DNA of 64,000 nt from an uncultured Erysipelotrichaceae bacterium (GTDB lineage: Bacteria > Bacillota_I > Bacilli_A > Erysipelotrichales > Erysipelotrichaceae). Location of the stretch: the NCBI GenBank assembly GCA_947167125.1, contig CAMVGT010000004.1, forward strand, positions 1 through 64,000, in the 5' to 3' direction. The first letter of the stretch is position 1; every line of letters begins with the position of its first letter. The position numbers and the translations under genes were made by a program. Below are positions 48,761 through 58,088 of the stretch, in pieces. Under the pieces are notes generated by a model. The model had not been told where the DNA came from. It saw nothing but the letters and a program-made list of their open reading frames with translations, and did no database searches.

Positions 48761-48923
48761 ATTGTTCCTTTCCGATTCCGCAGACTGCGGCTTTGCAAAA
48801 GAATCATATAACAATTCCGGCATGCACGGGGAAAAAAACGAACCGCAGGCATGTAGGAAATCCATCCTTCCTGCAGGTATAATAATCTGTAATAGAAGTG
48901 AAACCACTGGCGGAGGAAACCTT

Positions 48924-49700
48924 ATGAAACTGATTGCGTCGGATTATGACGGAACACTGCGGTTTGCGGAGAAAATGGAACAGCGTGACCTTGAAGCGAT
49001 TGAACGCTGGCGGAAAAACGGAAATCTGTTTGTGATTGATACCGGACGTTCCATGGAATCCATTCAGATGGAGGCGGATAAGAACGGCCTCAAAGCGGAT
49101 TATTTCATTACCAACAACGGCGGAATGGTCTATGACGCTGATCAGAATGTGATGGCATCCTCTTATATGGATCCCGATCTTGCCAGAGAAATTATGGACT
49201 ATGCGCATACGCAGGAACATATGGTCTGCTTTGTGGCAAATGACGGATACTACCGCCACAGGATCATGATTCATCCGGATCTTGAAGAAAAGCGGTATCT
49301 GACCCTGGAGCCGGATCTTACGGAAGAAGAACTGCGGCAGACAGGAAAATACGCGCAGATCGTTCTTTCCTTTGATGATACGGAATCCGCTTCAGCCGCT
49401 GCTGAATATATTACAGATATTTATCCCGAACTGATCTGCTATGCCAACCGCTATGTGGCCGATGTTGTGCGCAGGGATGTTTCCAAAGCAAACGGACTGA
49501 AGATGCTGATGGAAAAGATCGGAATCGGTGTCAATGATGTCTATACATTCGGGGACGCGGACAATGATATTCCTCTGATCCGTTTCGGCGTGCATGGGGC
49601 ATGCGTGAGCTCAGCGCTTCCCCATGTAAAGGAGAATGCGCGCATCGTATGCGAGCATATCGCAGAGCTGATTGAGCTGATTGAGCACTCAGAGATCTGA
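48924..49700 (+). CDS. HAD-superfamily (Cof-type) phosphatase
   Basis: A 258-residue soluble phosphatase. Motif I is SDYDGTL (nucleophile Asp7 region), motif II DTGRS, motif III Lys in DVSKANGLKML, motif IV FGDADNDIPLI. The large C2 cap marks the Cof/YbiV group that dephosphorylates sugar phosphates and cofactors. The start follows GGAGGAAACC. Confidence 0.85.
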   Translation: MKLIASDYDGTLRFAEKMEQRDLEAIERWRKNGNLFVIDTGRSMESIQMEADKNGLKADYFITNNGGMVYDADQNVMASSYMDPDLAREIMDYAHTQEHMVCFVANDGYYRHRIMIHPDLEEKRYLTLEPDLTEEELRQTGKYAQIVLSFDDTESASAAAEYITDIYPELICYANRYVADVVRRDVSKANGLKMLMEKIGIGVNDVYTFGDADNDIPLIRFGVHGACVSSALPHVKENARIVCEHIAELIELIEHSEI

Positions 49701-49836
49701 TCAAAAGCAGTATTCTTGCAAAAAGACGGCAATCAAAGAATGTTTGATCCCTTATCTTAAGAAATATGTAGTATGATTTTATTGTAATCAATCACGTAAC
49801 AAATCATTGCATAGGATCAGTAAGGAGAGAAAAAAA

Positions 49837-51135
49837 ATGAAAACTATTACCTATGAAATCACCAGCCCGCTTGGAATGCATGCACGTCCTGCCGCTTTCG
49901 TTGCGCAGGCATGTGTTTCCCTGCCTTCACAGATTGTCATCAAATGCGGTGACAAAGTCGCAAACGGCGACAACGTTCTTCAGATTCTCGCACTGGACGC
50001 TCAGCAGGGATCCATTCTTGAGATCTCCGCAGAAGGCGGCGATGAAGACCACGCTCTGGCAGTCATCAAGGATGAACTGGATCACAGACTGAAGAGATAC
50101 GAGGAAGTTCCTGTTCTCAAGATCGCTTTCTTCGGTGCCAAGGACTATGACAGAATTTTCTTCAGTGAACTGGCAAGAGACGTAGGCGAAGGCGCGTACA
50201 ACTGCGATATCAAGTATTTCAATGCACGTCTGACTCCTGAAACAGCAGGCCTCGCAAAGGGCTTTGATGCTGTATGTATTTTCGTCAATGACGAATGCCC
50301 GAGAGCCGCTGTTGAAAAACTCCATGAATGCGGCATCAAGCTGATCCTGCTCCGCTGCGCAGGCTTCAACAATGTCGATCTGCAGGCTGCCAAGGAATGC
50401 GGAATCAGAGTTGCACGTGTACCGGCATACTCCCCTTACGCAGTCGCAGAACATGCAATCACTCTTGCGATGACCTGCAACCGCCGTATGCACAAGGCTG
50501 TATACAAGGTTAGGGACAACAACTTCGCTCTTTCCGGTCTGCTCGGTGTTGACCTCCATAACAAGGTTGCCGGCATCATGGGTACCGGCAAGATCGGCCA
50601 GTGCATGGCTCACATCTGCAAAGGCTTCGGCATGACAGTCATCGGCTGGGATGCTTATCCGAACCAGAAGCTGGTTGATGAAGGCCTGCTGACTTATGTT
50701 TCCAAGGACGAACTGCTGGCAAGATCCGACCTGATCTCCCTGCACGCTCCGCTGATCATGGGCCCGAACGGCACATATCATATGATCGATGCAGACGCGA
50801 TTTCCAAGATGAAGGATACAGCTATCCTCGTCAATACAGCCCGCGGCGGACTGATTGACACAGAAGCTCTGATCGAAGCTCTGAAGCAGGGCAAGTTCCA
50901 CGCTGTCGGTCTTGACGTATACGAAGGCGAAGATGCCAACGTCTACACAGACCACTCCGATGACTTCCTGGTCAATGACATCACTGCAAGACTGCAGATG
51001 TTCCCGAACGTTGTTCTGACATCGCACCAGGCATTCTTCACAAGAGAAGCACTGCAGGCAATCGCAGCAGTTACTCTTGAAAATGCACGCAACTTCAACA
51101 ACGGCGTTGACCTCGGCGCAGCTGAGTGCAAATAA
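49837..51135 (+). CDS. HPr-like domain fused to D-lactate dehydrogenase
   Basis: A 432-residue cytoplasmic fusion. Residues 1-85 are an HPr phosphocarrier domain with SPLGMHARPAAF, His15 and Arg17 in canonical positions; the regulatory Ser46 is Asn46. Residues 88-432 are a D-2-hydroxyacid dehydrogenase that reduces pyruvate to D-lactate: GIMGTGKIGQ (NAD, from 247), Arg336 in NTARGG and catalytic His397 in SHQAFFT. The site TAAGGAG precedes the ATG directly, and no stop or frameshift separates the parts. It is a single gene with its own terminator. The fusion suggests that PTS phosphorylation of His15 tunes lactate formation (inference). Confidence 0.88.
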   Translation: MKTITYEITSPLGMHARPAAFVAQACVSLPSQIVIKCGDKVANGDNVLQILALDAQQGSILEISAEGGDEDHALAVIKDELDHRLKRYEEVPVLKIAFFGAKDYDRIFFSELARDVGEGAYNCDIKYFNARLTPETAGLAKGFDAVCIFVNDECPRAAVEKLHECGIKLILLRCAGFNNVDLQAAKECGIRVARVPAYSPYAVAEHAITLAMTCNRRMHKAVYKVRDNNFALSGLLGVDLHNKVAGIMGTGKIGQCMAHICKGFGMTVIGWDAYPNQKLVDEGLLTYVSKDELLARSDLISLHAPLIMGPNGTYHMIDADAISKMKDTAILVNTARGGLIDTEALIEALKQGKFHAVGLDVYEGEDANVYTDHSDDFLVNDITARLQMFPNVVLTSHQAFFTREALQAIAAVTLENARNFNNGVDLGAAECK

Positions 51136-51163
51136 GAAACAGATTTGCATAAACATCTGACTG

Positions 51164-51187
51164 AAAAACTTCCGGAAGGAAGTTTTT
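51164..51187 (+). terminator. Terminator of the HPr-D-LDH gene
   Basis: AAAAACTTCC and GGAAGTTTTT pair perfectly around GGAA, followed by CTTT. Confidence 0.8.
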
Positions 51188-51265
51188 CTTTGTCCTGCGG
51201 AAGGGGCAGTATTTCAGGCTGTATTCTTTTTAAGGGAATGAACGGAAAGAAGGGGTTTATATTCA

Positions 51266-51294
51266 TTTTCAAAGGAATGCAAAGATTGTAAAAT
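51266..51294 (+). promoter_or_regulatory. Candidate promoter of the sensor phosphatase
   Basis: TTTTCA (51266-51271), 17 bases, TAAAAT (51289-51294), about 48 bases before the start. Confidence 0.4.
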
Positions 51295-51342
51295 ATAAGA
51301 ACAGGAAAAGCGGAAATACCTGACTGCTTTCAGAAAACAGAA

Positions 51343-54300
51343 ATGAGCAGATTCATATCCACATACAAAACGGTATTCAGAAAAATATGCAGAATCCTTG
51401 TCTGCATGATTCTTTCATGCGCCTTTATTGTGAACTTTGATATTCCGGCAGCTGCCGATGACTGGCTGACGGAAGAAGGAAATATCCAGAATGAGCAGCT
51501 GACCGGCGAACTGATGGGCTACAGCGACGGTTATTCCGCAATTCTCTATGACAATTCCAACGGACTTCCGACTTCAGAAGCCAATACCATCATCCAGTCG
51601 AAGGAAGGTTTCCTTTGGATCGGAAGCTATGCCGGACTTGTCCGCTATGACGGAAATACATTTGAAAGAATCGATTCCTTTTCCGGAATCACAACCGTCA
51701 AATGTCTTCATGAAGATTCCAAAGGCAAGCTGTGGATCGGCACCAATGAGAACGGCCTGTTTGTCATGGACCGGGATAAGACAAAGCATTTCACTACTGA
51801 AGACGGAATCGGTTCCTCATCCGTGCGCTCCATTGCGGAAGACAATCATGGAAGAGTCTATGTCGGAACCACTGCGGGTCTGTCTGTTTATGATGAAGAA
51901 TTCAATCAGTATTATGTCAATGATCCCCGTGTGTACAGGGTTTTTGTCCAGTCTCTCAGTGCAGGGGAAAACGGGGATATCTTCGGCATCACAAATGAAG
52001 GCGACGGATTCATCATCCGCGACGGAAGAATCCATTATTACTTCAGCCATGAAGACTCCAGATACGGCAATATCACCTGTCTTTCTGAAGATCCGTTCAA
52101 CCCCGGCTATGTTTATCTTGAAAGAGATACAGGTCTTCTGCTGCACTTTGCGTATGAAGATTATGCAAATACGCTGAGCCTTGTCGAGACTTACGGTCTT
52201 GTGCAGGCGCAGTACATCGCGCATGTCAATAACAAACTGTGGTTCTGTTTCAGAAACGGCATCGGCATTCTGAATGGCGACAGTGTCCAGCCGCTTAAAA
52301 ACCTGCCGATGGACAATTCGATTTACAAGATGACCGTGGACTATGAAGGCAACCTCTGGTTTGCCTCAACCAGACAGGGAATCATGAAAATCGTCCCGAA
52401 CCAGTTCTCGGATATTTTCCGGAAATACGATCTGGAAAGAGATGTAGTCAATTCCACATGCATCATGGATGACCAGCTGTTCATCGCAACGGATTCCGGC
52501 CTGAAAGTGATCGGGAGCGACGGAAGCGTTCTGCAGGAACTGCCGGTCACTTCAATCCGTTATCCTTCCGGGGAATATGTTTCAGATCAACCGGCCAATC
52601 TTCTGTCCATGCTTGACGGGGTCCGTATCCGTTCACTGATGCTTGACAGTCAGGGAAGACTATGGATTGCGGCATGGAGACAGTACGGCATCATCCGCTA
52701 TGATCATGGCGATATTGTGATTTACTCGGATGAAAACGGACTGTATTCCAAGAATGCGCGCCGCGTTGAGGAATGCGATGACGGAACATACCTTGCGGCT
52801 GTAACAGGCGGCGTCAATGTGATCAAAGGCGATGAGGTCGTTGCCGGCTACAGCTCGGAAGACGGAATTGCCAATACCGAGATCCTCTGTGTGGAAAACG
52901 GGGATAAGGGCGAAATCCTTTGCGGCACTGACGGCGGAGGCATCTATATTCTCAAAGACGGGAAAACCATCCATATCGGAGAAAACGAAGGACTGACCTC
53001 AGGATCGGTCATGCGGATCAAATATGATCCGGATTATGCGCTTTACTGGGTTGTGACAGGAAACTCCCTGGCATGGATTTCCGCAAATGACTATCAGCTT
53101 CATACCGTTGATCATTTCCCGTATTCCAATAACTTCGATCTTTATAAAAACAAAGACGATATCATGTGGATCCTCTCCAGCAACGGCATCTATGCCGTGC
53201 CGACGATCCAGCTGATCAACAACAAGGCAATCGATCCGCTTTACTACGGAATCTCCAACGGACTTCCCTGCATCGCAACCGCAAACTCCTACAGCTGGCT
53301 GACAGAGGAAGGCAATCTGTATATTGCCGGTGCGAGCGGTGTCGCAAGGATCAATATCAATACGCCGTATGTCAATATTACCAATCTGAAAGCATCCGTT
53401 CCCTATATCGAAGCGGATGATCAGCGGATCTGGCCGGATGCGGACGGGAATTTCAAGATTGATTCCAGTGTCAGGAAACTGACGATTCACACCTATGTAT
53501 ATAACTATTCTCTGATTGATCCGCAGGTAACATACCGTCTGAAAGGCTTCGACAATTCTTTCACGACAGTCAGAAGAAGCGATCTCGGACCCATCAGCTA
53601 TACAAACCTGAAGGGCGGAGAGTACAGCTTTATCATCCAGCTGGTTGACCAGATGGGCGGCGGCAACAAAGTCATGTCCGTGAAGATCACCAAAACCAAA
53701 GCAATCACCGAATACGTCTGGTTCTATGTCACCGTGATTTCCGCTGCTCTGCTTCTGATGATACTGGGAGTCAGAAGCTATATCCGCTACACAATCAGAA
53801 AAATGGAAAAGAAGCACAAAATTGAAACGGAAAATGAGCGGATCAGAATGGAACTGAATACGGCAAGCGGCATCCAGCACAGTATGGTTCCGCATGATTT
53901 CCCGCCGTATTCCGATCAGAACGAATTCAATATCTTTGCCGTAATGGATCCGGCAAGAGAAGTGGGCGGAGATTTCTATGATTACTTCATGATCGACGAT
54001 GATCATCTCTGCCTTGTAATCGCCGATGTTTCCGGAAAGGGAATTCCGGCAGCGCTGTTTATGATGATGTCCAAAATCGTCGTGCAGAGCTACGCCTCCA
54101 TGGGCCCTTCGCCGGCAGATATTCTCACCCGTACAAATGAAAAACTGTGTGAGAACAATCCGGTTGAGATGTTTGTGACAGTATGGCTGGGAATTCTGGA
54201 AATCAGCACCGGAAAACTGACAGCGGCCAATGCCGGACATGAATATCCGTTCATCATGAAAAACGGACAGTTCTCGCTGCTGAAGGACAAGCATGGATTT

Positions 54301-54585
54301 GTCATCGGCGGCATGTCGGGAATCAAATATAAGGAATATGATCTGACCCTTGAACCGGGTGATAGATTATTCATTTATACCGACGGCGTTCCGGAAGCGA
54401 CAGACGCGAACAAGAATATGTTCGGTGAAGAAAATCTCCTGAAAGCACTGAACAGGAATCCGGGAGGAACTCCGGAAGACATCCTGGAAAATGTCATCAA
54501 GGCGGTCAATGATTTTGTCAAAGACGCTGAGCAGTTCGACGATCTGACCATGCTGTGTCTGGAATATAACGGAAAACAGAAATGA
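51343..54585 (+). CDS. Beta-propeller sensor with Y_Y_Y and SpoIIE phosphatase domains
   Basis: A 1080-residue transmembrane protein. After a signal-anchor (15-38) come two runs of Reg_prop beta-propeller repeats outside the cell (GFLWIGSYAGLVRYDG, GKLWIGTNENGLF, RLWIAAWRQYGIIRYD and others), a Y_Y_Y domain (about 690-785), one membrane segment (790-813), a coiled-coil linker, and a PP2C/SpoIIE serine phosphatase (860-1075; DPAREVGGDFYDY, IADVSGKGIPAALF, NAGHEYP, LFIYTDGVPEATD, QFDDLTML). Metal-binding aspartates are all present. The sensor half is that of hybrid polysaccharide-sensing kinases, but with phosphatase output. No anti-sigma or antagonist gene is adjacent. Confidence 0.87.
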   Translation: MSRFISTYKTVFRKICRILVCMILSCAFIVNFDIPAAADDWLTEEGNIQNEQLTGELMGYSDGYSAILYDNSNGLPTSEANTIIQSKEGFLWIGSYAGLVRYDGNTFERIDSFSGITTVKCLHEDSKGKLWIGTNENGLFVMDRDKTKHFTTEDGIGSSSVRSIAEDNHGRVYVGTTAGLSVYDEEFNQYYVNDPRVYRVFVQSLSAGENGDIFGITNEGDGFIIRDGRIHYYFSHEDSRYGNITCLSEDPFNPGYVYLERDTGLLLHFAYEDYANTLSLVETYGLVQAQYIAHVNNKLWFCFRNGIGILNGDSVQPLKNLPMDNSIYKMTVDYEGNLWFASTRQGIMKIVPNQFSDIFRKYDLERDVVNSTCIMDDQLFIATDSGLKVIGSDGSVLQELPVTSIRYPSGEYVSDQPANLLSMLDGVRIRSLMLDSQGRLWIAAWRQYGIIRYDHGDIVIYSDENGLYSKNARRVEECDDGTYLAAVTGGVNVIKGDEVVAGYSSEDGIANTEILCVENGDKGEILCGTDGGGIYILKDGKTIHIGENEGLTSGSVMRIKYDPDYALYWVVTGNSLAWISANDYQLHTVDHFPYSNNFDLYKNKDDIMWILSSNGIYAVPTIQLINNKAIDPLYYGISNGLPCIATANSYSWLTEEGNLYIAGASGVARININTPYVNITNLKASVPYIEADDQRIWPDADGNFKIDSSVRKLTIHTYVYNYSLIDPQVTYRLKGFDNSFTTVRRSDLGPISYTNLKGGEYSFIIQLVDQMGGGNKVMSVKITKTKAITEYVWFYVTVISAALLLMILGVRSYIRYTIRKMEKKHKIETENERIRMELNTASGIQHSMVPHDFPPYSDQNEFNIFAVMDPAREVGGDFYDYFMIDDDHLCLVIADVSGKGIPAALFMMMSKIVVQSYASMGPSPADILTRTNEKLCENNPVEMFVTVWLGILEISTGKLTAANAGHEYPFIMKNGQFSLLKDKHGFVIGGMSGIKYKEYDLTLEPGDRLFIYTDGVPEATDANKNMFGEENLLKALNRNPGGTPEDILENVIKAVNDFVKDAEQFDDLTMLCLEYNGKQK

Positions 54586-54617
54586 GGTGCCACTCCCCAT
54601 CGGGAATGACACCTTTT
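54585..54617 (+). terminator. Terminator of the sensor phosphatase gene
   Basis: AGGTG-CA-TCCC pairs with GGGA-TG-CACCT, ending in TTTTG; it begins at the stop codon. Confidence 0.72.
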
Positions 54618-54627
54618 GTTTTCGCTG

Positions 54628-55440
54628 TTATATATTTCCAAGATACACATGCCGCAGATATTTTTCCGCAATTTCTTTCAGCCTGAAGAGAATCTGCGGA
54701 TCGGTCGGCGGAATGTGATAGCGGTAGCGGGGGAAATAGCGTGAAAGATGCAGGATCAGATCCGGATCCAGCGAAGCCAGCCATGAGGCATGTTCCTCCA
54801 TCAGTTCATCCGAATCATTTTTCCCGGGGATGATCAATGATGTTACTTCTGTATGTGTGCGCGGCACACAATAGGCAATGCATTTCTTTACGGTATTATA
54901 ATCCCCGGCAAGTTCCTGATAGAAAGCGCGGTCTCCTTTCAGATCGATATTCATCGCATCCGTATAAGGAATCAGCTTTTCCAGAATCTCCATACTGACG
55001 CATCCGTTTGTGACAAGCACGGTTTTCAGACCGTGCTTTTTCAGCAGGCGGGCACAGTCGAGAACATATTCATAGCTGATACACGGTTCATTATAGGTAA
55101 ATGCGATACCGATGCTTTCCGGATGGCGAAGGGCAATGGAAAGCAGCTGCTCAGGGCTGATGTACATTGTTTCTATATCATCTCTGGCGGAGATGGAATA
55201 ATTCTGACAGAAGGGACAGGCAAGATTGCAGCCGAAGCTCCCGACGGAGAGAATCTTTGAACCGGGATAGAATCCGTACAGCGGTTTCTTTTCAACCGGA
55301 TCAACCGCGACCGAGGTGAGTTTCCCGTAATTGCGGCATACATTTTTCCCGTTTTCATTCATCCTGGCTTTGCAGAAACCTGTCTGCCCGTCGTTCAGAT
55401 GGCAATGATGCGGACAGACTTCACAGATGATTTCAGACAT
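54628..55440 (-). CDS. amrS: AmmeMemoRadiSam system radical SAM enzyme
   Basis: A 270-residue radical SAM protein. The N-terminal CEVCPHHC is a first Cys group; FGCNLACPFCQNYSIS carries the CxxxCxxC that binds the SAM cluster. TYNEPCISYEYVLDCARL and VLVTNG are typical of this family, related to pyruvate formate-lyase activating enzymes but named for its constant linkage to Memo and AMMECR1 proteins. It overlaps the upstream AmrBA gene by 8 bases. The modification made is unknown. Confidence 0.87.
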   Translation of the reverse strand: MSEIICEVCPHHCHLNDGQTGFCKARMNENGKNVCRNYGKLTSVAVDPVEKKPLYGFYPGSKILSVGSFGCNLACPFCQNYSISARDDIETMYISPEQLLSIALRHPESIGIAFTYNEPCISYEYVLDCARLLKKHGLKTVLVTNGCVSMEILEKLIPYTDAMNIDLKGDRAFYQELAGDYNTVKKCIAYCVPRTHTEVTSLIIPGKNDSDELMEEHASWLASLDPDLILHLSRYFPRYRYHIPPTDPQILFRLKEIAEKYLRHVYLGNI

Positions 55441-56818
55441 GGCGGATTACCTCAAAGCGCTCGATGACCAGATCATCCGCATCCGGATCAAAGCCTCCTT
55501 TGGAACAGGCAATGGAGATCTGCTGTTCAACCGTATCAACACCTTCCAGATCCGGTAACAATAATCCTCTTCTGCCTCTGGAGGAACAGATGACACCGTA
55601 CTTCTTTGCGTCAAGCTGCGACCGGTCGTTCACAGGCTCTGCTTTCCCCAGCACATCGACATTGATTTCCAGGAAGGGAAGCTCCTCTTCTGAAACCGGG
55701 CTGAATCTTGGATCGCGTGAACATGCACTGACCGCATTGTCGATGATTTCCTTTGCCAGCGAATTCTTCACGGCTGAAATGGTGCCGATGCAGCCGCGCA
55801 GATTGCCGTGTTCATGGATTGACACAAAGCATCCTGCCCGGTTTGTCTTCAGTTCTTCAGGAAGCCCATCCGGCATCGGAAGAACCAGTCCGGTGCGGAC
55901 ATGGTATTCAACGGATTGTCTTGCCAGCTGAACATAAGGATCGGATGAAGCAGATGAAGACTGTATTCTGGACTTTTCTTTGTCTTCATACTGTTTCAAA
56001 AAATGCCTGTTTTCATCTTTACCGCCGATCTCATATGTAATGATTCCGTAGCCGACACCGAAAGTCGCTTCATGCGAAAGAACGTGCGGGGTGACTGAAA
56101 TACCATCCAGGATTCCTGCCAGAATCACAAAGGCCCTGTGTCCGCATTCCATGCAGGCATCCAGGAAAGAAGGGGAGTAGCCGAACAGTTCATCAAACCG
56201 TCCGCTGCCCATTGTCTTCATGATCTTTTCATCATATTCAGGACCTTCCGGCTTGAATCCATAAGGACCGTCTGTCTTCTGGCAATGTGCCAGATCGCCG
56301 CTGGCGATCACTGCGATTCTGCGGTTCAGCAGTTCAGCTGTTTTAGCGATATACTGACCGAAGCGGTAGTGCATCGGCAGGGACAGTCCGCTGAGTCCGA
56401 TCCGCACAATCGGACAGTCGGGCAGGTAAGGCTTCAGGAAATAAAGCGGCACCATCGTTCCATGGTCAAGATCCGGATCCTTGTCATATTCAGTTCCGCC
56501 GGGAAAACCGGCCTGTTCCAGCATCTCTGTCAGCGTGTGTGTAAATTCTTCATCATATTCTTTTTCAAATTCCACCCGCGGCGCACGGAAACGGGCCATA
56601 TCTCCATATGCCTTTGAACCTTTGGAAATGTTGAACCAGTCTCTGTACATTAATGCGTGCGGAGAAAGAATGACAACAGTATCCGGATTTGCGCCGGCTA
56701 TTTCCTTCATTGCCTGATCATAGGCCTGCAATGTATCGGAAATCTTCTGTTCCTCACCTTTTCCGACTTCATGCAATGCAATCGGAGGATGGGGAACCAT
56801 GACAGCTTTTACAATCAT
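55433..56818 (-). CDS. AmmeMemoRadiSam proteins B and A fused (Memo-AMMECR1)
   Basis: A 461-residue fusion. Residues 1-270 are a Memo/LigB-type dioxygenase-fold domain (VMVPHPPIALHEVG, ILSPHALMYRDWF, LDHGTMVPLYFL, ASGDLAHC), with His residues that could bind a metal. Residues 290-461 are an AMMECR1 domain with GCFVSIHEHGNLRGCIGTI. The start at 56818 follows AGGAGG. With AmrS it makes the complete three-part system in two genes. Biological role in bacteria unsettled. Confidence 0.87.
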   Translation of the reverse strand: MIVKAVMVPHPPIALHEVGKGEEQKISDTLQAYDQAMKEIAGANPDTVVILSPHALMYRDWFNISKGSKAYGDMARFRAPRVEFEKEYDEEFTHTLTEMLEQAGFPGGTEYDKDPDLDHGTMVPLYFLKPYLPDCPIVRIGLSGLSLPMHYRFGQYIAKTAELLNRRIAVIASGDLAHCQKTDGPYGFKPEGPEYDEKIMKTMGSGRFDELFGYSPSFLDACMECGHRAFVILAGILDGISVTPHVLSHEATFGVGYGIITYEIGGKDENRHFLKQYEDKEKSRIQSSSASSDPYVQLARQSVEYHVRTGLVLPMPDGLPEELKTNRAGCFVSIHEHGNLRGCIGTISAVKNSLAKEIIDNAVSACSRDPRFSPVSEEELPFLEINVDVLGKAEPVNDRSQLDAKKYGVICSSRGRRGLLLPDLEGVDTVEQQISIACSKGGFDPDADDLVIERFEVIRHV

Positions 56819-56904
56819 AAGAGCCTCCTGTTTCATCGATTATCTTTACATCATTTCGTCAATTTCATTATACCTGTGTGCAGAAAACGCAGGACACATA
56901 AAAC

Positions 56905-56932
56905 TTGCAAACGAAAGAAAAAGGAGTAAAAT
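56905..56932 (+). promoter_or_regulatory. Promoter of the small membrane protein gene
   Basis: TTGCAA (56905-56910), 16 bases, TAAAAT (56927-56932), about 28 bases ahead of the AAAGGAGG site. Confidence 0.55.
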
Positions 56933-56966
56933 ACTCTACTGCACGCAAAAGGAGGTACAGTAGAAA

Positions 56967-57071
56967 ATGTCATACTTATATTTCGCTTTATTCATGTTCA
57001 CGCAGTACGCAGTACTTCATATGACCCTTGCGTACTCCATGAATTACGGAAAGCTCAGCTTAAAGCACTGA
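56967..57071 (+). CDS. Small hydrophobic protein (34 residues)
   Basis: A short open frame reading MSYLYFALFMFTQYAVLHM and on to a TGA at 57069. It has a consensus AAAGGAGG site, a good promoter upstream and a T8 terminator downstream, so it looks like a complete small transcription unit. The first 25 residues could form one membrane helix; the tail NYGKLSLKH is basic. It is not recognisable as a type I toxin by sequence, though size and layout would allow it. Confidence 0.6.
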   Translation: MSYLYFALFMFTQYAVLHMTLAYSMNYGKLSLKH

Positions 57072-57132
57072 GTATTAAAGAAATGATCCGCAGGCATCCG
57101 CTTTAACAAAATGAATAAATATCCGTCTGATG

Positions 57133-57166
57133 AGATTCCGCGCACTGCCTGCAGAATCTTTTTTTT
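57133..57166 (+). terminator. Terminator of the small membrane protein gene
   Basis: AGATTC (57133-57138) and GAATCT (57154-57159) pair, followed by eight T residues. Confidence 0.6.
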
Positions 57167-57176
57167 ACCGACTTAA

Positions 57177-57201
57177 AAAGGGAACCGCCCGGGTTCCCTT
57201 T
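57177..57201. terminator. Terminator of the minus-strand membrane protein gene
   Basis: AAAGGGAACC and GGTTCCCTTT pair perfectly around GCCCG; on the minus strand the stem is followed by TT and lies at the stop of the next gene. Confidence 0.75.
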
Positions 57202-57204
57202 CAG

Positions 57205-57957
57205 TTACTGTTCAGTTCCTGCCGCCTCTGCGTCAGGCAGCCAGGCAATGAACGAAAATGCTTCGTCAATATGTTTTGTGGTCGCAATGATTCCGGCATA
57301 GACTTCACCGTCAAAGCCGGCATTCCTGAACGGCGCGAAGGAAGATACATTCACTCCGTTGCTGAAATCCTCCGTGACCGATTCGTAGGTATCAGCCTGG
57401 TTCAGACTGTATTCCACAGAGTTGTCGCTGACAATCACGTTATTTTTCTCGAAATAGGGTGACATTGTCTGATAAAACTGCGGATTGATTTCTTTTGAAG
57501 CCTCAAGATCGAGCAGGAAACCGCTTGATGACATCAGATCATATGCGCCTTTGTTCATCAGAACCACATCCAGCTGCTTTGCGCTGATCGCACCGATGAT
57601 TTTCATTTTTGAAGCATATGCGTAATCGTGATCCGCACCGGTTTCATCATCGGTTATATAAAGATCACGGTAAACAAGAACTTCCTGCCTTTTGGAATTT
57701 TTCCCGGATGTTTCGATATACCCGTCGGTAAGCAGCTGATTCAGCGTATCGCTGACTTCGATGTTCGCATAAGCGGTATAGAGAACCGGATCTTTTTTGA
57801 TAACGTTATAGACGATCAATGAAATGATAAATGCCGTCACAGCGAATGCTGTGAAAATCGGCAGCTTGTAGTAGGCGAACACATAGGAAATCTTTTCCTT
57901 GGTGTTCATTTTTTTGAAAGCTCTTCTGTTGGCTTCCCGTTGTTTTTTTGTCGGCAT
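57205..57957 (-). CDS. Membrane-anchored protein of unknown function
   Basis: A 250-residue protein with a basic cytoplasmic N-terminus (MPTKKQREANRRAFKK), one membrane segment (33-54) and an outward domain of about 190 residues rich in Asp and Tyr. LDVVLMNKGAYDLMSSSGFLLDL resembles a solute-binding-protein lobe, which would make it a tethered binding domain. Such proteins are frequent in Bacillota without an assigned role. No operon partner is clear. Confidence 0.65.
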   Translation of the reverse strand: MPTKKQREANRRAFKKMNTKEKISYVFAYYKLPIFTAFAVTAFIISLIVYNVIKKDPVLYTAYANIEVSDTLNQLLTDGYIETSGKNSKRQEVLVYRDLYITDDETGADHDYAYASKMKIIGAISAKQLDVVLMNKGAYDLMSSSGFLLDLEASKEINPQFYQTMSPYFEKNNVIVSDNSVEYSLNQADTYESVTEDFSNGVNVSSFAPFRNAGFDGEVYAGIIATTKHIDEAFSFIAWLPDAEAAGTEQ

Positions 57958-58088
57958 CGCTTATTCCTCACTGACCGCAGATGGGCGGAATATACTGATC
58001 AGAAGATCAGATGACAGCGCTGTACGGAACCTTCGTCAAAACTGACAGGTGCCGTAAACCATCAAATATTACAAGGTGGATTGCAGGT

